Positions 1-7,637 of a DNA stretch of 64,000 nt are shown here, piece after piece. Origin of the DNA: Phycisphaerae bacterium (GTDB taxonomy: Bacteria > Planctomycetota > Phycisphaerae > Phycisphaerales > SM1A02). Both the position numbers and the translations under genes were made by a program. The stretch spans positions 1 to 64,000 of the forward strand of contig PAQL01000011.1 of the NCBI GenBank assembly GCA_002709295.1. The letters are read 5' to 3'. The notes beneath the pieces are model-generated. The model was given only the letters and a program-made list of their open reading frames with translations, was not told the DNA's origin and did no database searches. The first letter of the stretch is position 1. Every line of letters begins with the position of its first letter.

Positions 1-2
1 AC

Positions 3-1460
3 TGCGGATGCGGCATCGCCGACACCGACAGCGACGCCGACGGCACCCCCGACTGCCTCGACGGCTGCCCCGAGGATCCCGACAAGACCGAACCCGGCGA
101 ATGCGGATGTGGCGTGGCCGACACCGACAGCGACGCCGACGGCACTCCCGACTGCCTCGACGGCTGCCCCGACGACCCCGAAAAGACAGCTCCCGGGGCG
201 TGTGGATGTGGCATCGCCGACACCGACAGTGACGCCGACGGCACCCCCGACTGTCTCGACGGCTGCCCCGAGGATCCCGACAAGACCGAGCCCGGCGAAT
301 GCGGATGCGGCATCGCCGACACCGACAGCGACGCCGACGGCACCCCCGACTGCCTCGACGGCTGCCCCGAGGATCCCGACAAGACCGAGCCCGGCGAATG
401 CGGATGTGGCCTTCCGGAAACCGATTCCGATGGCGATGGAGCTCCGGACTGCATCGATGCACTCTTCGAGGTGCCGTCGAACTTCCCCACGATCTCCGAT
501 GCGATTGCCGCGGCCTTCGACGGGGTCACGATCCAGGTCGCTCCGGGCATCTACAACGAATCAATCGACTTCGAAGGCAAGGGCATCACCATCATCGGGG
601 ACCCTGACGATCCCTCGAGCACGACCATCGACGGGCTCGGAATCATCGGTTCCATCGTCATGGCGACCAGCGGCGAGGACGCGACCAGCATCCTGTCCGG
701 CCTCAGGATCTCGGGAGGAGTGATCGGAAGTCCGATCTCGGAGGCCCCGGACGCCGTGAGGGCCGGCGGCGCCCTGTTCATCGCCGACAGTTCCCCGCTC
801 ATCGAGAACTGCCTCTTCACGCAGAACCAGTCAATCCATGGTGGCGCGGTCTACTGCACCGGATCCGGCGCCCTGTTCCGAGAATGCGTGTTCGAGGGGA
901 ACTTCGCGGGGCGGGGAGCCGGCCTTGCGCTCGTGGACTGCCCGAACGTGGTGATCCGTACATCCATGATCCGTCTGAACACCGCCACCTCGGACGGTGG
1001 CGGGATCATGGCCAGCAACGGCACACCTCGAATCATCGAATGCGTGATAGAGGAGAACCTCGCGGCCCAGCTTGGTGGCGGCATCGCATGGACCTCGAAC
1101 GACGAAGCGACACCGCTCCTCATCGATGCCACCCAGGTGGTCTCCAACACGTCCCTGGAATCCGGTGGCGGTCTTTCGAGTGCCGGTGCGCCGGCATCAG
1201 TCGGGAACTCCGTCTTCTGCGACAACGATCCCGACCAGATCGTCGGTGAGTTCACCGACCTTGGTGGCAACGAGATCTGCACCGAGACCTGCCCCGGCGA
1301 CTTCAACGGCGATGGCACGGTCGGCGGATCGGACCTGGGGGTGTTCTTCACCTTCTGGGGCGACTGTGACGCCCCCTGCGAGGCCGACTTCAACGGGGAC
1401 GGAGAGGTGGACGGGCCCGACCTCGGCGTGTTCTTCTCGTTCTGGGGCCTCTGTCCCTGA
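3..1460 (+). CDS. Secreted repeat-rich beta-helix protein with C-terminal dockerin-like pair (5' partial)
   Basis: The reading frame is open from the left edge, so the gene starts upstream of the window. It opens with four 33-residue Cys/Asp-rich repeats resembling thrombospondin type-3/calcium-binding repeats (DTDSDADGTPDCLDGCP core). Next comes a right-handed beta-helix region of the pectate-lyase-like type, introduced by a segment typical of such folds (PTISDAIAAAFDG then VQVAPGIY-like residues). It ends with two dockerin-like calcium loops (GDFNGDGTVGGSDLGVFF and ADFNGDGEVDGPDLGVFF). The Asp-rich loops suggest Ca2+ binding, and an extracellular location is expected for this architecture. 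The substrate or partner is unknown; it could be an adhesin or a polysaccharide-binding protein rather than an enzyme. Confidence 0.85.
   Translation, partial: CGCGIADTDSDADGTPDCLDGCPEDPDKTEPGECGCGVADTDSDADGTPDCLDGCPDDPEKTAPGACGCGIADTDSDADGTPDCLDGCPEDPDKTEPGECGCGIADTDSDADGTPDCLDGCPEDPDKTEPGECGCGLPETDSDGDGAPDCIDALFEVPSNFPTISDAIAAAFDGVTIQVAPGIYNESIDFEGKGITIIGDPDDPSSTTIDGLGIIGSIVMATSGEDATSILSGLRISGGVIGSPISEAPDAVRAGGALFIADSSPLIENCLFTQNQSIHGGAVYCTGSGALFRECVFEGNFAGRGAGLALVDCPNVVIRTSMIRLNTATSDGGGIMASNGTPRIIECVIEENLAAQLGGGIAWTSNDEATPLLIDATQVVSNTSLESGGGLSSAGAPASVGNSVFCDNDPDQIVGEFTDLGGNEICTETCPGDFNGDGTVGGSDLGVFFTFWGDCDAPCEADFNGDGEVDGPDLGVFFSFWGLCP
21..416 (+). repeat. Four in-frame 99-bp tandem repeats
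   Basis: Copies begin at 21, 120, 219 and 318, each exactly 99 bp (33 codons), and a degenerate fifth copy fades out after about 416. Copies 1, 3 and 4 are nearly identical. Copy 2 differs at several codons (DDPEKTAPGA in place of EDPDKTEPGE). The array runs off the left edge, so the full copy number is unknown. Such arrays expand and contract by recombination and can collapse in short-read assemblies. Confidence 0.92.
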
Positions 1461-1532
1461 ACATGGCGCCGGACCCCGGATCCGAAACGTCAAAAGTCGT
1501 ACCCTGGCGGAGAATCCCGAGGAGATCTCCGC

Positions 1533-2030
1533 ATGAGCCCCAGCCGTAGCACCAGTCGCCGGGAATCCGCCCGACGATTCTGGCTCGTCAAGACCGAGCC
1601 CCACGCCTACTCGATCGACGATCTCAAGCGAGACCGGACGACGGGGTGGGATGGCGTGAGGAACCATCAGGCTCGCAACTTCATGCGGGACGAGATGAAG
1701 AAGGGCGACCTTGTACTCGTCTATCACTCCAATGCCGACCCGCCGGGCGTGGTCGGAATCGCCACCGTGAGCCGCGAGGGGCACCCGGATCCGACCGCCT
1801 TCGATCCGAAGGATTCCCACTTCGATCCGAAGTCCGATCCCGACAACCCACGCTGGATCCAGGTCGAGTTGAGGTTCAAGCGGAAGTTCAAGCGGATGAT
1901 CCCCCTCGCCGAGCTCAAGGAGGCTTCAAGACTGAAGGGGATGCCCCTCCTGCAGAAGGGACAGCGGCTTTCCGTGCAGCCGGTCACCGAGGCCCAGTTC
2001 GAGGTGGTGGTGGCCATGGCGGGCTCGTGA
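1533..2030 (+). CDS. EVE domain-containing protein
   Basis: A 165-aa soluble protein matching the EVE (PUA-like) family, related to thymocyte nuclear protein 1. Visible family features are FWLVKTEP near the N-terminus, WDGVRNHQARNFM, a GDLVLVYHS strand and GVVGIATV. EVE domains bind modified nucleobases in RNA or DNA. Many bacterial copies are single-domain housekeeping proteins of about this length. The start follows a GGAG-type ribosome binding site 9-10 nt upstream. The gene stands alone between two secreted-protein genes, so context adds nothing about the ligand. Confidence 0.9.
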   Translation: MSPSRSTSRRESARRFWLVKTEPHAYSIDDLKRDRTTGWDGVRNHQARNFMRDEMKKGDLVLVYHSNADPPGVVGIATVSREGHPDPTAFDPKDSHFDPKSDPDNPRWIQVELRFKRKFKRMIPLAELKEASRLKGMPLLQKGQRLSVQPVTEAQFEVVVAMAGS

Positions 2031-2330
2031 AGGCGGATTTTCCTCCCTTTGAGTCCGATATCCTGCGAGACGGCTTTTTTCTCGGTAGAGCCAGCCCGAT
2101 TGGTCGACACCCAGAAAATCGGTGCCACTATCAAGTGCTGCCATTGCCCCTTCGTGGGTTCGGACCCGCTTCCGGTTCTGACCTTTTCGTGGCAGCCCGG
2201 CGTGGATTGCCGCCGGTTCTGGAAGCAGGAAAAGGGTCGTTGAAGGCGATTGGAACCCCTTCAATGACATGAGATGGCGGATGCCGTCTCAGATCCCGAG
2301 TGCCCTCGGGAAGTGGAAAAGGACCCAGAC
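2031..2330. other. 300-bp intergenic leader region
   Basis: No credible gene is seen here. A 64-codon open frame at 2049-2243 has no family resemblance. The stretch is less GC-rich than its surroundings and probably holds the promoter and leader of the downstream secreted-protein gene. It includes an inverted repeat at 2240-2264. Confidence 0.5.
2240..2264. repeat. Inverted repeat upstream of PEP-CTERM-like gene
   Basis: Perfect 7-bp arms (TTGAAGG and CCTTCAA) are separated by 11 bp, ending 66 bp before the start at 2331. It could be an operator or a 5'-UTR hairpin. Nothing further can be read from the sequence. Confidence 0.4.
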
Positions 2331-3011
2331 ATGTCAGCGATTCGTTTCACGGTGCCAGCCGTGCTTTCATTCGTGTCCGTTGCTCATGCAGACCTCGACC
2401 TTCAGTGGGACGGGATGCTCGCATTCGAGCAGATCTACTACTCCAACGTCTCCAGCGACAATTCGGTCTCCTGGGATGCCGCGGAACGAGAACGATCCAG
2501 CTATGCCCACGCCGGCATCCTCGACATCAACGATGGAGCCCTGAATCTCGTCTGCATCGAACTCGCTCAGAGTGTGACCTCGGAATCAGTTCCGTACACC
2601 ATCTCCCCCTTCGAATCCGGTGACGATGACTACGAGCGCAGCCTGCTGCTCTCCAGTCTCTTCACCAACAGCTTCGATGCCGTTCTGGCCAGTGAATCCA
2701 CCGCGATGGCCGCGGCCTTCGCGATGATGACCTGGGAGATCATGACGGAGAACTTCGACGGTGGCCCCGAAGACATGGTCGATCAGGTGGACATCGAACT
2801 CGGCGCGGTCCAGTTCGGCGACTATTCGGTCGCCGCCCGCGAGTTCTTCGACGCCATGAAGGCCGACCTCTTCGTCGCGAGCAGCAGTGACAACCTGATC
2901 ACCTACCGCAACGATGAATATCAGGACTTCGCCGGCCAGGTCCCCGGGCCCGGCGGCCTCGCCCTGCTGTTCACGTCCGGCCTCCTCACCCGCAGACGCC
3001 GCCGCTCCTGA
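2331..3011 (+). CDS. PEP-CTERM-like secreted protein
   Basis: A 226-aa exported protein of unknown function. The chosen ATG follows AAGGA and begins a signal peptide (MSAIRFTVPAVLSFVSVAHA, cleavage after AHA); an in-frame ATG at 2274 lies upstream without a leader. The C-terminus has the tripartite sorting-signal form: a VPGPGG turn, a short hydrophobic stretch (LALLFTSGLL) and an Arg cluster (TRRRRR). This is the architecture of exosortase substrates, though it reads PGPGG instead of a strict PEP. The exosortase at 58254-60125 is the obvious candidate for processing it. The body resembles the Cys-containing domain common in planctomycete PEP-CTERM proteins, but I cannot assign a role. Confidence 0.82.
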   Translation: MSAIRFTVPAVLSFVSVAHADLDLQWDGMLAFEQIYYSNVSSDNSVSWDAAERERSSYAHAGILDINDGALNLVCIELAQSVTSESVPYTISPFESGDDDYERSLLLSSLFTNSFDAVLASESTAMAAAFAMMTWEIMTENFDGGPEDMVDQVDIELGAVQFGDYSVAAREFFDAMKADLFVASSSDNLITYRNDEYQDFAGQVPGPGGLALLFTSGLLTRRRRRS

Positions 3012-3044
3012 AAGATCGGGGACCGGTGAAAGATCGGGGACCGG
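3009..3044 (+). repeat. Perfect 18-bp direct tandem duplication at a stop codon
   Basis: The unit TGAAAGATCGGGGACCGG occurs twice back to back (3009-3026 and 3027-3044). The first copy carries the TGA stop codon of the preceding gene. It looks like a recent slippage duplication. Confidence 0.9.
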
Positions 3045-3069
3045 CACCGGCCCCACCGAACACGATTTC

Positions 3070-3102
3070 AACGACCCGGCCTTCCCTGGAGGCCGGGTCG
3101 TT
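3070..3102 (+). terminator. Hairpin terminator-like element
   Basis: Perfect 13-bp arms (AACGACCCGGCCT and its complement) around a 7-nt loop, 58 bp after the PEP-CTERM-like gene. There is no T-run after it, so it may act as a weak intrinsic terminator or mRNA 3' stabiliser. Confidence 0.6.
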
Positions 3103-3128
3103 GCTACCCCCCTTCCGGGATCGGGGCG

Positions 3129-3134
3129 TAAGCT
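3129..3134 (+). promoter_or_regulatory. -10-like TAAGCT, 6 nt before ATG (leaderless candidate)
   Basis: A TANNNT hexamer ends exactly 6 nt before the ATG at 3141. A transcript from it would start at or next to the A of the start codon. No Shine-Dalgarno and no convincing -35 are visible. Confidence 0.4.
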
Positions 3135-3140
3135 GGAATC

Positions 3141-4448
3141 ATGGAAGACACTCCACGATCACCGGGACGACGCCGCGTCCTGACCGCAGGGGCGGCGACG
3201 GCTCTCGCCACGATCATGCCGCTTCCCTCGGCCCGGGCCGGTCGGGACGGCATCAACCGGTCCACCGGTCGCCCCCTGCGGTTCGGAGTCTTCGGCTACG
3301 GAATCCGAAGCCGGAATCTTCTCGATCGCTTCATGCAGCAACCCGGCATCAGACTGGTGGGCATCGCGGAAATCGAGCCCGACCGTCTGGCAGCGGGCAT
3401 GAAACGAGTGGGTGGCGACTCCCGCGGCATGCTGTGCCGAGGCTATGACGACGGCATGACCATGCTCGAGGAGGCGGACCTCGATGCGGTGATGATCGGA
3501 ACCCCCGATCACTGGCACGCGGTCCCCGCCATCGAATCCTGTCGCCGCGGAATCCACGTCTACTGCGAGAAGCCGCTCTCGAGGACCATCGTCGAGGGAC
3601 GAGGGATCGCGGACGCGGCTCGCGAGAGCGGCGTCGTCTTCCAGGTCGGCAGCCAGCAGCGATCCGAGTTCGGACGTCACTTCGCGCGAGCCGCCGAACT
3701 CGTGAGGGATGGCGCGATCGGCGACGTCGAAAAGGTACGCATCGGAGTCGGTGACCCTCCGGTTCCCTGCGAACTGCCCGAGGAGCCGTTGCCCGGCTCG
3801 ATGAGCCCGGAAGCATGGGACCGATGGCTCGGTCCGGCGTCGAAACGGGCCTTCCACTCCGACCTCTGCCCGATCGGGGTTCACGATCGATATCCGGCAT
3901 GGCGGAAGTACCGTGAGTTCGCCGGCGGCGGCCTTGCCGACATGGGCGCTCATCACTTCGACATCGCCCAGTGGGCGTTGCGACGGGACGACACCGGACC
4001 GACACGAGTACTGCCTCCAGACGATCCCGAGGCCCTTCGCGGTCTTCGGCTCATCTACGCCGATGGCGTGGAGATGATCCACGAGGGCTCGGTCGACTGC
4101 CGTTTCGAAGGTACGGATGGCTGGATCGAGGCGGGGCGGGGCTACCTCCGGGCCAGCGATCCCCTCCTGCTGGAGGCCACGGTGTCCGATGGCGCCGGAC
4201 TGCCGAGACCTGCCGATCACATCACCGACTGGGTGGAGGCGATCCGCGAGGGACGAGGGACGATCGCCCCGGCGGAAGCCGGGCATCGCACCGCCACCCT
4301 CTGCCAGCTCGCCGCGATCGGCTACGAGCTCCGCAAGCCACTGACCTGGAATCCGGATCGTGAATGGTTCGAAGGTGATCACGCTCCAGCTGCCAACGAC
4401 CGCAGGAGTCGCCCCGGTCGGATCGAGTGGACCGGACACGGGTCCTGA
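3141..4448 (+). CDS. Gfo/Idh/MocA family oxidoreductase, Tat-exported
   Basis: A 435-aa NAD(P)-dependent oxidoreductase. A twin-arginine signal (GRRRVLTAGAATALATIM) occupies roughly residues 9-30. The Rossmann fold follows (FGVFGYGIRSRNLL, then VGIAEIEPDR). The family signature is present (VMIGTPDHWHAVPAI, then YCEKPLS with its catalytic lysine), and a GGGLADMGAHHFDIAQWAL motif in the substrate domain. Homologues oxidise or reduce sugar hydroxyls, often at C3. The DUF1080 gene converges on it 14 bp away, a pairing that suggests 3-keto-glycoside chemistry in the periplasm; the substrate is not predictable. An export signal on a cofactor-dependent enzyme fits Tat transport. Confidence 0.9.
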   Translation: MEDTPRSPGRRRVLTAGAATALATIMPLPSARAGRDGINRSTGRPLRFGVFGYGIRSRNLLDRFMQQPGIRLVGIAEIEPDRLAAGMKRVGGDSRGMLCRGYDDGMTMLEEADLDAVMIGTPDHWHAVPAIESCRRGIHVYCEKPLSRTIVEGRGIADAARESGVVFQVGSQQRSEFGRHFARAAELVRDGAIGDVEKVRIGVGDPPVPCELPEEPLPGSMSPEAWDRWLGPASKRAFHSDLCPIGVHDRYPAWRKYREFAGGGLADMGAHHFDIAQWALRRDDTGPTRVLPPDDPEALRGLRLIYADGVEMIHEGSVDCRFEGTDGWIEAGRGYLRASDPLLLEATVSDGAGLPRPADHITDWVEAIREGRGTIAPAEAGHRTATLCQLAAIGYELRKPLTWNPDREWFEGDHAPAANDRRSRPGRIEWTGHGS

Positions 4449-4462
4449 CCGGTGGCCGGACG

Positions 4463-5182
4463 TCAGGAGGAGCCGGAGTCGACCGACTGCCAGGCCACGA
4501 TCGGGCGAAGCTCCACGGTCCGGAACTCGATGTGGGCCCCCTCGCTCTGCAGGCCGATCCGCCCGGGGACCTGCCGACAGTCGGTCGCCTCGTTCTGAAC
4601 CAGTCCGTTCACCTCGAGGGTCAGTGCTCCCCGATCGAGTCTGATCCGGTAGCGGTTCCACTCTCCGAGCGGCTTCTCGTTGGTCTCGTGAGCCTTGATC
4701 GTCCGGCGCCCCCGGGTGCGCGACGCATCCGCCTTCATCGGGAACTCACCGATGTTCCAGATGTCTCCGGCGTTCCGGGAGTGCAGCTGGGCCTCGATGC
4801 AGTTCGGCCAGACGGTGTCCTCGCCGATGGTTCGCAGCAGGACGCCGCTGTTGCCCGCCCCCTTCGTCGGATCGAATCGCCATTCCAGCACGAGTTCGTA
4901 GTTCTCGAATTCCATCTCCGTCTGCAGATAGCCGATCGGCTGCCCCTTGCAGACGAGGATTCCATCCTCGACGGACCATGCCTGACCCGCATCGCTGGAG
5001 CCGTCACGGAAGTGGACTCGCCATCCCTCCAGCGACCTGCCGTCGAAGAGGCGGATCTTCTGCCCGAAGACCGGCTTCAGAGTGCGTTCGATCTCCGTCT
5101 TCGAGGAGGCGCCCCCGGTCGCGACGAATGCCAGAAGCAGGATCGCCGCGAGAAGCGGCCCGGTGATGGCGAGCTTTGTCAT
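4463..5182 (-). CDS. DUF1080 (3-keto-disaccharide hydrolase-like) protein
   Basis: A 239-aa exported protein. The start at 5182 begins a hydrophobic leader (MTKLAITGPLLAAILLLAFVA), probably a signal peptide or anchor. The remainder is one DUF1080 concanavalin-like domain: LFDGRSLEGW at its start, ENYELVLEWRF, GNSGVLLRT, and a closing GRIGLQSEGAHIEFRTV. The family (PF06439) includes enzymes that hydrolyse 3-keto-glycosides. It is convergent with a Gfo/Idh/MocA gene that could supply a 3-keto substrate. A TATCGT hexamer lies 6 nt before the ATG and no Shine-Dalgarno is seen. A lectin-like binding role is the alternative. Confidence 0.85.
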   Translation of the reverse strand: MTKLAITGPLLAAILLLAFVATGGASSKTEIERTLKPVFGQKIRLFDGRSLEGWRVHFRDGSSDAGQAWSVEDGILVCKGQPIGYLQTEMEFENYELVLEWRFDPTKGAGNSGVLLRTIGEDTVWPNCIEAQLHSRNAGDIWNIGEFPMKADASRTRGRRTIKAHETNEKPLGEWNRYRIRLDRGALTLEVNGLVQNEATDCRQVPGRIGLQSEGAHIEFRTVELRPIVAWQSVDSGSS

Positions 5183-5188
5183 GCCCGG

Positions 5189-5194
5189 ACGATA
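5189..5194 (-). promoter_or_regulatory. -10-like TATCGT, 6 nt before ATG (leaderless candidate)
   Basis: Read on the minus strand, TATCGT ends 6 nt before the ATG at 5182. This fits a transcript starting at the start codon. Confidence 0.4.
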
Positions 5195-5214
5195 CCGGAG
5201 TCCCTCGATTGAAA

Positions 5215-5242
5215 GGGCCGCGAACCCGGAGGTTCGCGGCCC
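5215..5242 (-). terminator. Intrinsic terminator of the M43 protease gene
   Basis: 12-bp perfect arms (GGGCCGCGAACC) with a 4-nt loop, followed on the minus strand by TTTC. It lies about 30 bp past the stop of the minus-strand protease gene. Confidence 0.75.
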
Positions 5243-5273
5243 GATGATCTGGAATCGATGATGGGATCGGAGG

Positions 5274-7373
5274 TCAGCAGGGACCCCACGCTCCAAGGAC
5301 GAGACCGAGGTCCGCACCGTTGATGATCCCGTCGTCGTTGACGTCGGCATCAGCGTCGCTGGTTCCCCAGGCTCCCAGCAGGAGCCCGAGGTCCGCACCG
5401 TTCACCACGTCATCACCGTTGATGTCCTCGGGGCAGTCGTTTCCGCCGATGGGCTCGCAGGAGATGTCGAGGACGCCGTTGCCTTCATCGTCTTCGACCG
5501 GCGAACCGACCCTGATGTAGAGGACCTGGCCCTCGAACACGAGAGTCTGACCGGTCGCATCGTCGCCACAGCCGTCGTCGCCGCACAACACGACGCCGGA
5601 CCCGTTCGTCGGGCAGGAGCCGTTGTAGGCACTGAAACGGGAGTTGAAGGCCGATCCGCAGGTCTCGATGGTCATGAACCCGGTGCAAGGCGCCGTGAAG
5701 CGGAACCAGACGTCGGCGAAGACCTGACCACCGGTCGAGGTCGAGCAACTCAGTGCATCGTCGAATCCGGAGGAGGTGGCATCCACCGTGGTGAAGGTGG
5801 TCTGACCGACTCCCACCTCGGTGGCGTCCGCACAGTCGTCGTTGGACGGAGGATTCGTGATGTCGTCGAACTGGAGATCGAGCGTGAAGTTGCCGGACTG
5901 ACCCGAGGGGCTGCCGACCTGGATGATCAGCTGCTGACCGCCGAGGACCAGGGTGGTGAGGACGGCATCATCCCCGCACTCGTTGTCCCCGCAGGCCACG
6001 ATCGGAGATCCCGTCGAGGGGCACGAGCCACCGTTCCACACGACGATCCTGGAATCGAAGGCCGCCCCGCAGGTGCCGAGCGTGAGAAATCCGTTGTCGG
6101 GAGCGGTCCAGCTGAACCAGACGTCGTTCTCGACCTGCGGTCCGTTGACCGAACTGCACGAGATCGGAGCATTCACACCCGACGTGGTCGCCCCGGTGCT
6201 GCTGGCATCGTTCGGTCCCGAGACCAGGGCGATGGCCCCGGAGCAGTCGTCGTTGTCGGGAGCGGTTCCGCAATCATCACAGGGAAGCTGGACCCGGTAG
6301 TGATCGAGGATGCACCTCATCCGCTTGTTCTGCTCCTCCGTGAAGTTGTTCATGCAGGAGTCCTGCGAGTAGTCCATGTAGTTCCGAGCCGGGTCCGGCG
6401 TGCCGCAGGAGGTCTGCGTGCACCCGGTGTAGTTGGGCTGGGCCTCGGGGTTGGTGTCGCAGATCAGGTCGCCGTTCTGATAGCAGTTGCTCGCATTCGC
6501 GCAACCACCACTGAACGTGTGCTCGAGACCGAGGTAGTGCCCCACCTCGTGGGTGCACGTCCGGCCGAGGGTGTAGGGGGACGACGTGGCGCAGTCTCCG
6601 AAGGCGGAGTAGAGGACCACCACGCGGTCCTGGGCCTGGCCGTCGATGTTGGCGCATCCGAGGGCGGGCACGTAGCCGAGAGCGCCGCTGGCGCTGTTGG
6701 TGTAGATGTTCAGGTACCGGCTGGTGTTCCATGCCAGCGAGTTGTAGTAGTTGCCGTTGTCGTTGAACCAGGTGGAGTTCTGCGAGTAGGTGATCCCGTT
6801 GGTCGGATTGCCGCTGGGGTCCTCCGTGGCGAGGAAGAACTCGATGCGGGCGTCGTTGCCGGGAGCGCCGTTGGTTCCGGGGATCGCGTTGAAGTCCTCG
6901 TTGAGGATGTCGATCTGGCTCTGGACACAGGCCTCGGAGATGAAACCCTGGGTTCCACTGGAGTTCTGGATCACGTGAACGACGACCGGAATGCGATAGA
7001 TCTCGCCGTTGGCCGGGTCGTAGGTCGCGGAGGGACTGGTCCTGCTGCAGGAGCAGTCGTTCGAGGAACCGCCGGCCACGCCATCCTGGGCGGGGTCGAT
7101 GGGTTCGCCGATCAGTCGCTCGTTCTCGGGAGGAAGACCGCAACGCTTGCCGTTCTTCATGAACCAGTCCGAACCCACGTAGTCGTGGATGTCATGGAAG
7201 ATCAGGCGTCCGTCGGGACCGTTGACCTCGACCGTTCCATCATCATGAATCCAGAAGGCCGGGCCTCTGGTCGGTCCTTCGAGCGTCGTGGCCGCGGGTC
7301 GCCCCTGAGCCATCGCGACGGCGGTGACCGCCAACGCGCAGATGCCTGTCGTGAGGAGGTGATTGATTCGCAT
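5274..7373 (-). CDS. Secreted M43-type zinc metalloprotease with dockerin-like C-terminus
   Basis: A 699-aa protein with a signal peptide ([23 protein letters not shown]). The catalytic motif [11 protein letters not shown] (H275, E276, H279, H285) and the later [15 protein letters not shown] met-turn are typical of pappalysin/cytophagalysin (M43) proteases. Two copies of an immunoglobulin-like pre-peptidase domain follow ([10 protein letters not shown]... and [10 protein letters not shown]..., each with DVWF and a GDD/GDN-EC motif), then two dockerin-like loops ([34 protein letters not shown]). It probably digests extracellular protein. A longer open frame extends to 7562, but the signal peptide fixes the start at 7373. 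About 190 bp of untranslated DNA precedes it. Confidence 0.9.
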   Translation of the reverse strand: MRINHLLTTGICALAVTAVAMAQGRPAATTLEGPTRGPAFWIHDDGTVEVNGPDGRLIFHDIHDYVGSDWFMKNGKRCGLPPENERLIGEPIDPAQDGVAGGSSNDCSCSRTSPSATYDPANGEIYRIPVVVHVIQNSSGTQGFISEACVQSQIDILNEDFNAIPGTNGAPGNDARIEFFLATEDPSGNPTNGITYSQNSTWFNDNGNYYNSLAWNTSRYLNIYTNSASGALGYVPALGCANIDGQAQDRVVVLYSAFGDCATSSPYTLGRTCTHEVGHYLGLEHTFSGGCANASNCYQNGDLICDTNPEAQPNYTGCTQTSCGTPDPARNYMDYSQDSCMNNFTEEQNKRMRCILDHYRVQLPCDDCGTAPDNDDCSGAIALVSGPNDASSTGATTSGVNAPISCSSVNGPQVENDVWFSWTAPDNGFLTLGTCGAAFDSRIVVWNGGSCPSTGSPIVACGDNECGDDAVLTTLVLGGQQLIIQVGSPSGQSGNFTLDLQFDDITNPPSNDDCADATEVGVGQTTFTTVDATSSGFDDALSCSTSTGGQVFADVWFRFTAPCTGFMTIETCGSAFNSRFSAYNGSCPTNGSGVVLCGDDGCGDDATGQTLVFEGQVLYIRVGSPVEDDEGNGVLDISCEPIGGNDCPEDINGDDVVNGADLGLLLGAWGTSDADADVNDDGIINGADLGLVLGAWGPC

Positions 7374-7625
7374 CTTCGGTTGACTCCAGACACTGGTGCG
7401 GGAATTGGGGCGCGGGGCTCCCCCGGAGAAGGCCATTCGTGCGAGTTGGCCAATGGAAACACTGCCAGGACAGACGCCGAGGTCCACCTCTGGCTCTCCA
7501 TTATGAAGGCGGAAAGGCCATGGAGACGCCAAAACCCCCCAGATTGACCCGGGAACAGCCATATCACCAAAAATCAGGCCCTGACGAACATCCTGATGAC
7601 TGTGGGATTCCGGTCAATATCCGTT

Positions 7626-7631
7626 TATCCT
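7626..7631 (+). promoter_or_regulatory. -10-like TATCCT, 6 nt before ATG (leaderless candidate)
   Basis: TATCCT ends 6 nt before the ATG at 7638. The same hexamer is the -10 of the tRNA-Glu promoter at 53900-53905. Confidence 0.4.
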
Positions 7632-7637
7632 CAGAGC

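Noticed and set aside
21-416. Regular repeats considered as a CRISPR array
   Set aside because: The repeats are contiguous 33-codon protein repeats without spacers, and no cas genes are present.
2180-2215. Possible sigma-54 (-24/-12) promoter before the PEP-CTERM-like gene
   Set aside because: TGGC and TTGC elements occur, but their GG-to-GC distance does not match the required spacing.
2049-2243. 64-codon small open frame in the intergenic region
   Set aside because: No ribosome binding site, no family resemblance and no neighbour that would suggest co-expression.
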